Shown here piece after piece: positions 46,917 to 57,558 of a DNA stretch of 64,000 bases. Source of the stretch: Carnegiea gigantea (lineage: Eukaryota > Streptophyta > Magnoliopsida > Caryophyllales > Cactaceae); contig JAKOGI010003182.1 in the NCBI GenBank assembly GCA_029747015.1, positions 1-64,000 of the forward strand. Reading direction: 5' to 3'. A program made the position numbers and the translations under genes. Under the pieces are notes generated by a model that was given only the letters and a program-made list of their open reading frames with translations, did not search any database and was not told the origin of the DNA. Positions within the stretch are counted from its first letter, which is position 1; the number at the start of each line of letters is the position of its first letter.

Positions 46917-48871
46917 ATGGCGGTCCCCATTAGCTTCGAGAGCTCCTCGACCTTGACCCAGGGCAACCAGACACAGGGCACAGCCTTGCAAACAGCCACA
47001 GCCCTGTTTGCACGTACATAATTTCTGACGGCCCTCATGGAAGGTAAAAATACTGAACCTCCTCGACCCATTGCCTATAAACCTTTTGGGTTTTTGAAAA
47101 GTATCGACCTTAGAACAGTGAATTTGAAATTGGAAGACATCCCGTACAAATTTGGGTGGGAATTGATTTTGTTTGGTGAAACGGGTGCATGTCAACCCCA
47201 AGAACTTGTTGGAGCATCTGAAAGAGAAATTGGGGCTTTAGATGAACTCTTTCTGTTGGACCATGGGCTAGATGACATCAATTCGTTTGGGCTGTTTCCT
47301 GAGCAAAAAACAGGGTCAGAAACAGGGCCTGAAGTTTTTAGGGATGACCTAGGGGAGGATTTGTCAAAAGAAGAAGGGGGAAGTAGTGGTCAAATGGAGG
47401 AGTCTCCTATGAAGCCTGAACAAGCCACACCGGTACCACCAACCGGTGAGAAACGTAAACGATACAAAATTGTGGCTAGGCGTACTAGAATGTCAAGAAC
47501 ACGACCACCATCAAGGCCTAAAAGCGGCCAGACTAAAGCGCCCTCAAAAAGTGAACCCCTGTCAAACCAAAACCACAAATCCCCTCTTCGGCCAAACCCA
47601 CAAACAGACCCATAAGAAAATCAGCCCGAATAGCTTTTCACTCCACTCCTCGTCCTGCCAAACAGTCAGCCCTTGTTATTGAGGAGATTGATTCCTCCTC
47701 TGAGCCTTCATCAGATAACGACACTGAGAACACTTCCTTCAAACAGGGCACGCCCGTGTTCTCAGAGTCCTCAGAGAATAAGCCTCTTCCTACACCAAAA
47801 CCATCACCCCTCAAAACTCCCAAGAGAAAAGCCTCCCTCAAACACGCCTCCACCCAAGACCCTGCTACTGAGCCCCAACCTAAACGAGCCAAGAAATCTA
47901 ACCCGTCTGCAATCTCAGCCAAACTCACCCAATTGCTTCAGAGACGGGTTGTCAGGGGCAAAATTATAAAGGTTAAATATTTTGAGGAACAGGGACTGGG
48001 GGTGTTTCTGCACAAGCTGCATGCACAGGGGTGGTATGAGTTGTTTACAAACACCCAGCTGGGGTGTTCTGTACATGAGTTGGCAGAGTTCTATGCCAAC
48101 TGCACTGTCACCGAAGGAGTGGTGACAAGTATTGTTAATGGGAAGCAGCTTCGCTTTGATGCGAAGATATTAGGGGACATTCTGGGGATTCCCTCCACAG
48201 GCTTTGATATATATGTGAGGGAAGACAAGACTATTCTAGGGACAGCCAGGCTGCTGGAACTCGCCCAGAAATTTAGCCAGCAACCAAGCCTGCAAACACC
48301 CAAGTCTGTGAAGAAAGGGGACATGACATCGCTCCATCAATTGCTATTTTGGTTTATCATCAAGAATGTCATCCCCAGAGGCCAGGGTCGCAATCTTGCT
48401 GATGCCATGGATCAGTGTTTGATGGATCTGATGGACACAAAAGTGCAAATTAACCTTCCTCCCATCATGATTCGACATATTGCAAGAATTGCAAACACCA
48501 CTAGGGAACATGATCTGGGATACGGCTTCTTTCTGACTAGTGTGTTTGAGCACTTTGGGGTGACACTGTAGAAGAAGGTGGGCGCTCAGTTCATTGATGA
48601 GATCGGGAGTAACACCCTTATGGGGTGTGGGTATGCTTTGATTGAAGGGTCTGCCTCAGAACAGGGGACCAGAACACCCCGTCCTCCTGTTCCTGGCAGT
48701 TCCTCAACCAAGCTTGAGGCTGCTTTGGAAGAAAACTCTCGCCTCAGTACTGAGCTTAACGCTGTAAAGGCTGCCCTGGACGAGGAAAAAGCTCTAAATG
48801 CAAAACGCCATGCAGATCTCCTCGCCCTTCTCTCTTCACTTTCAGCAAAACTTTCTCCTTCTGCTCCTTGA
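46917..48871 (+). pseudogene. SIRE third ORF (env-like position), damaged
   Basis: Opens MAVPISFESSSTLTQGNQ at 46917. A stop at 47019-47021 (ART-stop-FLT), a frameshift near 47560 and a stop at 48569-48571 break an otherwise continuous reading of about 650 residues. Its parts are: an N-terminal region (47037-47330); a long disordered Ser/Pro/Lys-rich, basic linker (47400-47930); a folded domain (47944-48571) with VKYFEEQGLGVFLHKLHAQG and RFDAKILGDILGIPS, seen in proteins labelled plant transposon protein; and a C-terminal heptad-like coiled coil (48710-48850). SIRE elements were described with an envelope-like ORF here. I see no signal peptide and no clear membrane segment, so calling it an envelope is not supported by this copy. 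Confidence 0.8.
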
Positions 48872-49341
48872 ACACCCCTCATGAGCTGTTTCCATCTGTT
48901 ATTCTCATAGCCTGTTCTCACTTCTCTTGGTGACTCAGTTTGTACTCTGTTGCACTCTTTTGATGAATGACATGTTATCTTGTTTTTTGATTGGCTTTGC
49001 CTTGCTTGCTTTCTGTTGTGAATTGCTTGTGTGTGACTAGGATGGCCAATCTCATTACCGTACCAACACACTTGAGTGTATCGCCTATTGCCTTTCCCCC
49101 ATTACCCAAGTGGTGGTGATAGCAAACACCCTCTGTTTGACTGTTCGCCCCTACTTTTTAATGATGCCAAAAGGGGGAAGATAGGATGACCAATATTGTT
49201 TTAGTTTTACCATGGACGAGTTAAATTTCTTACATTCTTTCGATACTGACTGCTTCATGTGAATTGTCAGTCCTACAAATAATTGGCACTAATCACTTCA
49301 ATTGTCCTTGAAAGTCAATATGGTCACTTAGTTTGTCATCA
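48872..49341 (+). other. SIRE 3' spacer
   Basis: Non-coding DNA between the third ORF and the purine tract. Confidence 0.55.
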
Positions 49342-49356
49342 TCAAAAAGGGGAATT
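49342..49356 (+). promoter_or_regulatory. Polypurine tract of the SIRE element
   Basis: CAAAAAGGGGAATT directly before the 3' LTR start TGTTAG. Confidence 0.9.
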
Positions 49357-50858
49357 TGTTAGAATGTATAAAGTTTTGATGATAACAAATCCAATTGTTA
49401 TTGTTGTTGCTCCAAACAGGCTTTCCAAACAGGACATTACTGCTGTTCTCAATGTATTAAAACTGCTTGACTAATGGTTTATCAAGAACAGGTACTCAAG
49501 TCAGCAATGTAAGAACACCTGTGAGGAACAGGTTCTGTGAGGTGTTTTGAAGCATATCCTGAGAAGTGTTTGAAACATAAGATATGTGCAGCTGTGACAA
49601 ACAGGTTCCGTGCGGTGTTTGAAGCATATTCTGTGAAGTGTTTGCAGCAAAGTCGTTCTACAAGATGACTAGTGGTTACAACAAGATGTCTTGATTTGAT
49701 TTGGTTTTATATTTTTAGACTCTTGTTAATATGCCAATTAGAAAGTTTTAATTTACCACTCACTAGAAACGGTTTTGCTTTTCGGAAAATATTTCGGATC
49801 ACCCTTCAGAACAACCCTGAAAATAGGGCAATCAGGGTGTTTCCAGAATAAGCTGCGAAAAACTGCTTTGCACGATTTTTATCTTTTGGATTTTGAGCAG
49901 CTTCTTCAAAGATTTGCAAGAAAGATTTTTCTATGGAGTATCTTATTCTTTACCCTAAAAAACGGTTATCAAAAATCTTAAGGGATTTGCAAAATCTTTT
50001 TGAATAAAAAGAATATCCAATTTTTGGCAAGTGGATAAGGTAGTTGAGAAAAACATGGGCTAGCTGCTAAGAACACCGCCTTATGCACGCGGTTCAGGAA
50101 GTGTTTTCAGCTCATGTCACCTTACCCCTTGTAGCTAAAGGATTCTATTTTCTCTAGGATTTTAGTTTCCAAAAATTTCATAAATAGTTTTTCCATCCCT
50201 TGTGGGTAAAGGATTCTATATTCTTCAGATTTTTTAGTTTCCAAAAATTTGATGAATTGTGTTCCAAGCACTATAAAAGGCGGCTTCTTACAATCTTGGA
50301 TACATCGGTTTTCAAAGAGAAAAAATCTGAGTTCATGAGCTAAAACGTTTGAAAAGAAAACCGAGCCTTGTGAGTGAATTAATTGAGCTTTCAAAGTTGG
50401 CATACTAGGACTTCATTGTACCCTATATTAGCTTAGTTGAGAAGCATTGTAATAGGGTGTTTTTTCTTTACATTCTTCTTTCACAAGAGTGAGTAGAGTG
50501 TGTGTCCAAATCAAGGGGATTTTGGACGTGGGGTAACTTGTCTTAGGGAAGACAGGTTACGTGTGTTACAAGTTGTAACAAGGTGTGTTACTATTGTAAC
50601 GTGATTAGCCCGTTTAGTGAAGTGTTTAAATCCTACACGAGGTAGGTCGTGGTTTTTAACCTCAGTTGGGCTAGAGGTGTTTTCCACGTAAAAATCCTGT
50701 GTCCATTATTTCCGCATTCAATTTTGTTGGATTTTCGCTTCTGCTGATCTTAGAAACAACCTGTGAGAATAGGATCTAAGACTGTTTGTCAGTAACTTGC
50801 GAAAATCGGACACCACAATTCACCCCCCTCTTGTGGTTGTGTACTCTTTAATTCAACA
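49357..50858 (+). repeat. 3' LTR of the SIRE element
   Basis: 1,502 bp, partner of 40505-42008. Confidence 0.97.
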
Positions 50859-51880
50859 GAGTATCACAGCTACAGCCTACATGACTTGACGGAGAATTTT
50901 TTAAAAGAGGCAGCTAAGCATAGTAGCCGGAAAGAAGTGACGAAACAGATTGTGAAGGAAATGTTGTACAGAGTTGCCTACACTTCAACACCAGCTGAGT
51001 ACAATGCTGCATTGGAAGAATTAAGGTGCTACAAGGTAGAGCTTGTTGCTTGGGTAGAGGAGAACGAGCCAAAAGAGTGGGCTGCTTCCGAATTTGGGAA
51101 GGAGAGATGGGCCAAAATGGACAACAATGTCATAGAAAGTTGGAACAATTGGATGAGACAACTACGCCTTATGTTCATGCCTTGGCTTATGAATGCCCGC
51201 TAGAAAAGCTTAGGAAGAAGATGGACAAGCACAACTAGGACATTGAGAAGCGGAAGAATGAGATGGGGGAGAGAACAGAGCAGAAGTTAGCGGACACTTA
51301 CAAGACGATGGGATGTATTGTAGCGGTGGAGTGCTACAATTTGATGTTACAGGAATATAGTGTGGAGTTAACCAACTGCCATAAGTTAGTGGTGAAGTTG
51401 GGCCAGCAGACTTGCACTTCCAGGCAATAACAAATGCGAGGTCTTTCATGCTGTCATGTCTTGGTTGTGATAGCTAAGACACACTTATGGGCGCATGACT
51501 ACGTGAACCTAATTTATATGGGCGTGACCCAACAACTCATATACAACCAGCTGGTGCACCCGATGGAAACACACAACATGGGAAAAGTTGATAGGAAAAC
51601 GGGCCGGGTGGTTGGTGGGGAAGAGTTTGATGACGAGTATGATCGATGTAGATTACCCTCGAACAATGGGCGACAACCCAGTAAGCCACCGTCCAAGCGC
51701 AGGGAGTCACAAACACAGGGCAATAAATCTCGGAGGTGCTCAAGATCCGACGAAGTTGGTCATATGAGGCGCACCTGTTGCAATCCTTATGCCGATTTTG
51801 ATGCAAGCTATAAAGGCGATCTTAGGCAGGTTGAAGATTTATTGGATGGTTCGTATGTGCCAGGCTCAAGTAGGACATGA
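50859..51880 (+). pseudogene. MULE-1 transposase, second catalytic part, SWIM and zinc knuckle
   Basis: Continues the transposase after the SIRE insertion: SYSLHDLTENFLKEAAKHSS, then RWAKMDNNVIESWNNWMRQL, which holds the third catalytic residue (Glu of IESWN, about 51140). A stop at 51236-51238 (KHN-stop) and one in the SWIM segment (SRQ-stop-QMRG, about 51429) interrupt it. The SWIM zinc motif CxC..CxH has lost its second Cys (TCTSRQ) but keeps GLSCCHV. The C-terminus (51434-51880) is open: METHNMGKVDRKTGRVVGGE, KRRESQTQG, a knuckle CSRSDEVGHMRRTC with one Cys changed to Ser, and GSYVPGSSRT before the stop. Confidence 0.9.
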
Positions 51881-52800
51881 GGTTGTATTGCATAATTATC
51901 GACCTTAGACGGAGGAGGTTATCCCCTGAAGATGTAAGCGGTGTAGTCACTACTGGTGTGTGTGGTGTATTCTTCAAATCACGGTGGCTGAGATGTGACC
52001 GCATAGCCAGCCCTTTTTGTTTAAGACGAAGGCAATTTTTGCATGGTGAATGCATGCAGGTGATCTTTCATGTTCATCTATAGGAAGAGAGAGGTTTACT
52101 ATGGTAAACTATGATTAGGCATGGGTAAAACCACTACTACTTGGCAAACTGTAACCAGGATTGTTTTAAACTATTTCACGATTGTGATGGACGACCACCT
52201 GATTGGAGTAGTTATAAACTGAGTCCTGGGTGACTATTGCTGTACCACCAGCCCTGATTTACCGTAGTGGAGGATGTTGTTTGCCATGGTAAATAGTGTT
52301 CGTATGCTGGAATGCAGAAGATGGGCCCCACAGTGTATCCACAGTATGTGTTTCGGTGAGGTGCATGTGAGTACCACTGTGGGGTCGACCTCTACATGGT
52401 TGGACAGTATGTGAACACTGTAGTTTACTCTTTATCATATATGTCTTACTTGGATAAACATCTAGCCAGGTTGTGGTATACATAAATGTCTCTACATCGA
52501 GAGGGGTTAAACAAAAGGGGCATACAATTGGCAACAAGAAAAAAGACTTACATAGGCGCTGCAAGAGATGAGTAACACAATCGTAGGGGACACGTAAACA
52601 ATGCATTAAAATGACAACACACCGTCGCAGTGAATTAGATGCACATTGAATGCACATAGTACACTGTCCAAATGCGTGCAAAGGCTGGCAATTCATTGTT
52701 ATCAGCGAACTCCCTAGAAACACATATGCATAGATGACAAACTCAGTTAAACGCGTCACACAAACACACCGCAAGGAAATGAAGTAGACAAGCAATTATG
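51881..52800 (+). repeat. Post-transposase segment shared by the two MULEs
   Basis: 52320-52510 matches about 57975-58165 of MULE-2 (landmarks GTGTATCCACA, CTCTACATGGTTG, TATACATAAA and AGAGGGGTTAA). It has no ORF with a motif and carries the first GTTTAC..GTAAAC palindromes (52094-52109, 52281-52294). Confidence 0.65.
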
Positions 52801-54391
52801 AGGTTAGGAGAGGTCATTCTTACTTGGACAACAAAAGTTATGCGCGTGTGCTCGAACCTATGGGGTACCAAGAAGACTTTCGATGAGTCCCATATAAGGC
52901 AAACTGCACCTACAAAGTCGATCGACTCTATGAAGCCATGGTTCATTCTTATTGATCACAGTATCTCCCTGGCATTTTCGTCTCCGACCGTATGTCGGAG
53001 ATCACCATAATGGCTGTCCGAGTCATTAACAATAACCCACTAAGATTTTGGTGGAAAGATGCGCATGCAATGCCTTTGCAATTTCACATCGTAATTCAAA
53101 CATCGGTCGGCCAGGAGTTACCGACTCGGGGAGGGATGCCAATACGTGATCTGCTCAGGACAGTTTGGAAGGTCTACTTTATCTCATTTCCTTCTACAAC
53201 CGTTATCGAGGTTATGTCTACCATGCCCCTGGTTGACCCCATTGGACGATGCGTATGCATGTGTCGCCAGTCCAGCCGTAGAATTCATGGGCAACTACGG
53301 ATTATAAGATAATGAACGTCCTAAATGTGATGATGGACAGTCTTGGGATGGGATCTATGTCCACTATATGTGTCGTCCCCTCATCTGAAGTTACCTCTTC
53401 AATGTGCAAGATGCGCTCACAGTCATTTCACGCTAACGTACATTGGTGGTCGCTTCACGTGCGACAGAACTCCCTTACAATGGAGATTTGTGTGGGAACA
53501 TGGACAAATGTTGGGAGCAACCACCGTAGGTTGCGTAACCGTTGACGGGAGACAGCATCTAAGTGCTCCCAATAATGTACCGGGAAGTCCATATACGACT
53601 TCAACATTACATTATCCACTAGCATGAATTATGTACCTTCGACCCACCCACTTATTGGCACACAGGGGGTACATTCATATCCATGCTCATCCCCAAACGT
53701 CATGGATGGAAGGGGATTTGCGGCGGATGATAGTGAAGGGGCAAATAATAGAGGCACAACAGCAACCCCATTTTTAAATTGAAGCGATGCATGTGGTGGA
53801 AAACATGTGTAGTACTTCATTAATTCAAAGGGGGACCACTACGACAACACAACAATTAATCCCTAAATGGTGCGTCAATGTGAAAGTAGGTGGCATAATT
53901 AACTGTATCCCTTCCATGGTACCACAGCGGAGTAGTTCATCTCCTATACCACGATTATGAACCATGGTAAACCTTCAGCTATAGGTGGTAAATGTTGGGA
54001 ATTTGTTACAGGTTGCACGTATGAGGACGTTTTGGTCAAATGAGGGCCCCACTGTGCCAAATTGCTATGAAGCACTTACAATTGAAGCACTTAGGCTGTA
54101 CTGTACCGCAGACCATGGTTTTGTGTACCATGGTCCCCTTTCAGTAAATGGACAGTACTCACAAAATAGTCAACACAATAATAAAGTGGAACATTTAACG
54201 TGCCCAACCACTCTAATACCCAATTGAATGTGTACCTCAAGGACCTTGCAACATTGGACATGATTAATGCGTCAGTAATAGATTGGCTTAAATGCGACTT
54301 TGTTTGCCATTATAAAAGGGAAGTAGGTGAGGACACATTAGTTGGTGCTGGTAGTGTTGCGGAGGCTGTGTTCAGAATTTGCCAAGGTAAC
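52801..54391. other. Unassigned DNA upstream of the first GRF zinc-finger gene
   Basis: Higher in G+C than the rest of the window. Two overlapping plus-strand open frames (52992-53312 and 53343-53627) have coding-like composition, but I recognise no domain; they could be exons of captured DNA. Palindrome variants occur at 53911, 53959 and 54112-54134. A TATA-like TTATAAAAG lies at 54310-54318. Confidence 0.35.
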
Positions 54392-54958
54392 ATGGCTGGC
54401 CCATCAAAGAGAATGTCCTATAGTCAGACATCTGGAGGGTCAGGGACCAGTCTCAATGACTTCAATAATATGACAAAGTTTTATTACAACTGCAGTTTGG
54501 AAGCTGTAATGGTTGAGGCTAACGATAACTACATGCGGCGTTACATTGTCTGCCCTCGTGAGGTAAAAAATGATTACTCAAATTTGTACTCTGTTGTTGT
54601 ATTCCCCAAAAAAAAGTAAAAATTTATTTACCGTGCTCACCTATGTTGCCCGTGTCGCTCCATGCACCACTGCATGTAGAACCTATATGCATATCCATAC
54701 TTGGCTAGTAGATCCGAACTATCCGAAACAAGCTAGAGACATCATTGACCAGCTAACTGAGGAGCTACGAGAGGTTCGGGATTGGTTCACACAGAATGAA
54801 ACGATCACCAATTTATCCAAGAAGAAGATCGGGCTACGGACTGGAAGGTGAGGGCCGATCTGCAAAAATGCAAGCAATGGTGTGCAATCTTGGGCATAAT
54901 GAACATCGTCCTCATCATTTGGCTGGCGTGGGTGTGGGAAATGTGGGCCCACCACTGA
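54392..54958 (+). pseudogene. Small GRF-type zinc-finger protein with coiled coil and membrane tail
   Basis: Exon 1 (54392-54562, 57 codons) reads MAGPSKRMSYSQTSGGSGTS, then the start of a GRF-type finger, YYNCSLEAVMVEAN..MRRYIVCP. The pattern is Cys, LEAV, Arg-Arg, then CP; the first Cys of the usual CxC is Tyr here. It ends at a splice donor (GAG|GTAAAA), the position where such genes often split. Exon 2 (about 54706-54958) reads DPNYPKQARDIIDQLTEELR with a heptad-like helix. After a frameshift near 54825 comes KWCAILGIMNIVLIIWLAW-like hydrophobic residues, a membrane tail, then a stop. Small plant proteins with this layout are common near repeats; their function is unknown. The changed Cys and the frameshift suggest decay. 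Confidence 0.6.
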
Positions 54959-55581
54959 CGCAGGACGTTGCCGTAAAAGATGATAAGGCTTTCTTGACCT
55001 CTTCAGTTAGTGACTATGAAAGTCAGTACGCACTGATTTTTGGCATCTATATTTGTGGTGTGTTTGTTGTGGTCCACGACGCTAAAACAAAGTTGTACTT
55101 GAAGGGGAGGAATGATGTGCTTTATTTTGATACTACTCACTTAACCATGTATTGTTATGAAGTCATACTTTATTGGTTGGTTTGGACATTGTCGTATGTG
55201 GAATATGACAGTATGTATGTTCATTTCCCGTTTAAGTACTGTTATTGTCAATGTTAACCCCTGTAACTATTTTTGTGTTATTGTTGTAATTCATGAAGAC
55301 GCAAGCACCATGGTGTGTGCTAAATGTTTACACAAAAATCCTCCCTTTGTATTTTATGGATAACAAAATTAGGTAACTCTAACAGTAACTACATGCAATT
55401 GCCATCCACATAAGCACATGCATTTAGTGTACTTAGTGGAGTGCACAATGGTGGCCCATGTTTCCCACTAATGCAATGAACTTGAAGTGAGTCTACACAA
55501 TCTCACCATGATAAAAGGGAGACGTGGCTGATTACCTATCACATATCACAAGTAATCATTAAGGGCAAATGGCATGCAAAC
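54959..55581. other. Unassigned DNA before MULE-2
   Basis: A plus-strand frame continues to 55257 with a hydrophobic stretch but no recognised motif. Nothing else was seen. Confidence 0.35.
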
Positions 55582-55857
55582 TTAGCGCCAACAAAAATTT
55601 ACAGAAGGGTCATACATTAACAAGCTTTCAACCAATTCATTTTTTTTTTTTTGTAACAAATAGGTGTTGATTTTAGAGGGAAAGGCAAAAGGGTGAAAAA
55701 TCAAAAGCAAGCTCAATTACCAAAATATCCTTAATGAGTTATACCTCCCTCTCTCCATACCTGATGGTCACTTTCTCTCTACCAAAACCTGGAACTAAAA
55801 CCATGGGCCATCTGCCTCACACCCAAATTGAGGGTATGCGTGAACTTCATACCATAC

Positions 55858-55919
55858 GCTCTCTCTCTCTCTCTCTCCCCCCTCTCTCTCTCTTTCTCTC
55901 TTTCTCTCTCTCTATAGCT
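55858..55919. repeat. (CT)n microsatellite in the MULE-2 5' region
   Basis: CT-rich run at the same place as the MULE-1 tract (38023-38076), immediately before GCTGAATCTACTCC. Confidence 0.95.
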
Positions 55920-56719
55920 GAATCTACTCCCGAAGGTGTATGGCAGTGAGCGATTTACTTCAAAATTATGGGAAATCTTGCCTGGGAAAAGAACTCGGTG
56001 AGGCAAGGTGTGTAGCTATAGGTCTGAAAAAGTGTAGGGGAGGCTGGACTTGAGCTTGGAGTGTTTGGTGATGGTGGATATGTGACGACAAAAGTCAACC
56101 GTGAACTTGGAGGAGGAAGGGTTGAAACATCCAATGTGCGTAGACGATTGCAAACAGCTTGGTAAATAATAGGTATGTGAAAATTGGTTATAACTTTATG
56201 AGTTTGGTTTGTGGAATCATGTTGCCATCACTGTTTTTTTATGTATGAAGGGTAAACGTTTGGGGTTAAATGTATGCCATGTTATTAGTCAACGCTTACC
56301 AGGGTAGCATAGTAGTAGTTATTGTGTAAACCAAGTTATGGAAGTCATGGGGTGGGGGACGTAGCAGGATTAAAAAGGGGGATGTTGTTTTAGAAGGAAG
56401 ATCATGTTGTATTAACTAGCATTAACGAACAACAAGGCATTGGTAAACCTGGGTAACATGTAGTGCTGACCATGGTAGACATATTGTATTGAATAGGTAA
56501 AGCCAGAGCAGTAGTGTTGGGGACTATGGTACGTACTGCTGGGGAGTAAATGATGCAGTATTGTTTACTATGACAAAAATTTTATTATTATATGACATGC
56601 AGGGTAAGTGGTAAGATATCGGGCGGAATAAATAGTACATTACTAATTGTTGTGACATTAGTATAAATGGATTTAGACGGTGCTGTTGTGGGAGACAGCA
56701 GTGGGGGAGATAGCTAGTT

Positions 56720-57558
56720 GTTCATGTGTTGTAGGGGGAGAGTTGGAGGAAGGTGGATATGGAAAAGTAACATATATGGGAGGGTCAAGAAAATGTATTG
56801 TGGTGAAGAAGGGGATGGGGCCGGAAGAGGGGCGAAGAATGGTGACAGAGATTACAGGCAGTGATTTGTCTAAACATAAACTGTGGTACAGTTTGAAGTG
56901 TGACTGGAAAATATCAATGACAATTGAGAAGGGGTGTGGATGTGAGGATATTTTTCTAGGGTAATGATGAGCATAGGTATTTGTATGTGGGTGGGAATGA
57001 TGGCTGAAGAGGCAAGCATAAAAGGCTGGTGCAACATGCGAACGATGAACGCACACTTGTGATCATGGCATGGTTTACGCGACAAGTGGAAGAAATGGTA
57101 CGACAGATGTAACAGGATGTTTGTTGCATACGTTGTTGATGTCAACGGCTTCAAACTTGGGTGCAGGAAAATCCTGTTCAATTACAACACCCATCTTAGT
57201 GAACCTTACAAGGGGCCATTGCTTGCGGCCTGCGTGTTAGACGTGGACAACCACCTTTTCAATTTCGCTTGTGGTATAGCGTGTGGTGAGAAAATTGAAG
57301 AGTGGGTGTGGTTCTTGGAAACGGTTACTCAGTGCTTGGGGTCCATGCAAGCGCAGGGAGTCACAAACGCAAGGCATAAAATCTCGAAAGTGCTTAAAAT
57401 GCAGCGAAGTTGGACATACGAGGTGCACCTGTCGTAATCCTCATGCTAATTTTAATGCAAGCTACGAAGGCGATGTTGTGGATGTTGAATATTTATTGGA
57501 TGGTTCCTATGTTCCATGCGCAAGCAGGACATTAGGTTGTGTTGTACAATTTCATTAA
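56720..57558 (+). pseudogene. MULE-2 transposase remnant
   Basis: N-terminal domain: KKGMGPEEGRRMVTEITGSD, then KLWYSLKCDW (about 56800-56910). The catalytic domain start RMFVAYVVDVNGFKLGC (57113) is followed by LFNYNTHLSEPYKG, where the first catalytic Asp of DGTHLSGPYKG is lost. The next stretch, VDNHLFNFACGIACGEKIEE, ends at WFLETVTQCLGSM (57345). The sequence then jumps straight to the C-terminal KRRESQTQGIKSRKCLKCSE with an intact zinc knuckle CLKCSEVGHTRCTC, and ends GSYVPCASRTLGC. About 300 residues holding the other two catalytic positions are deleted. It could have moved only with help from an intact relative. Confidence 0.88.

Larger units (their letters stand above)
40505..50858 (+). 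mobile_element. SIRE-type Ty1/copia LTR retrotransposon, complete structure
   Basis: Two near-identical LTRs (40505-42008, 1,504 bp; 49357-50858, 1,502 bp) begin TGTTAGAATG and end AATTCAACA. They flank a tRNA-iMet primer site, gag-pol in copia order (integrase before reverse transcriptase), a third long ORF after pol, and a purine tract. The 5-bp target duplication GAGTA lies at 40500-40504 and 50859-50863. The length of about 10.35 kb and the post-pol ORF with C-terminal coiled coil fit the SIRE/Maximus lineage. I count about thirty LTR differences by eye, roughly 2 percent, so it is the youngest large insertion here. Several stops and frameshifts in gag and in the third ORF make autonomous movement unlikely. 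Confidence 0.96.
37755..55581 (+). mobile_element. MULE-1: MuDR-type element, left end and transposase, interrupted by a SIRE element
   Basis: The left terminus (AAAAAATTTACAGGAGGGTC, from about 37755) and about 280 bp of following DNA match the left terminus of MULE-2 (55591 onward), including AACAAATGAGTGTTG, the ACCAAAATACCCTTAATAAG box, a CT microsatellite and GCTGAATCTACTCC. The transposase follows on the plus strand. Bases 40505-50858 are the SIRE insertion. After the transposase stop (51880), 51881-52510 still matches MULE-2. The right terminal repeat was not found; MULE-1 may continue beyond MULE-2 (61373 onward) past the window or be truncated, so the end given here is only where MULE-2 begins. 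Confidence 0.75.

Noticed and set aside
47638..47928. 96-codon minus-strand frame in the SIRE third ORF
   Set aside because: It is antisense to the Ser/Pro-rich linker of the real plus-strand frame.
48586..49071. 161-codon minus-strand frame
   Set aside because: It is antisense to the coiled-coil end of the SIRE third ORF. The plus-strand reading has the heptad pattern and continues the upstream domain.
55779..56006. Minus-strand frame with Arg-Glu repeats in MULE-2
   Set aside because: It has the same cause: the CT microsatellite.
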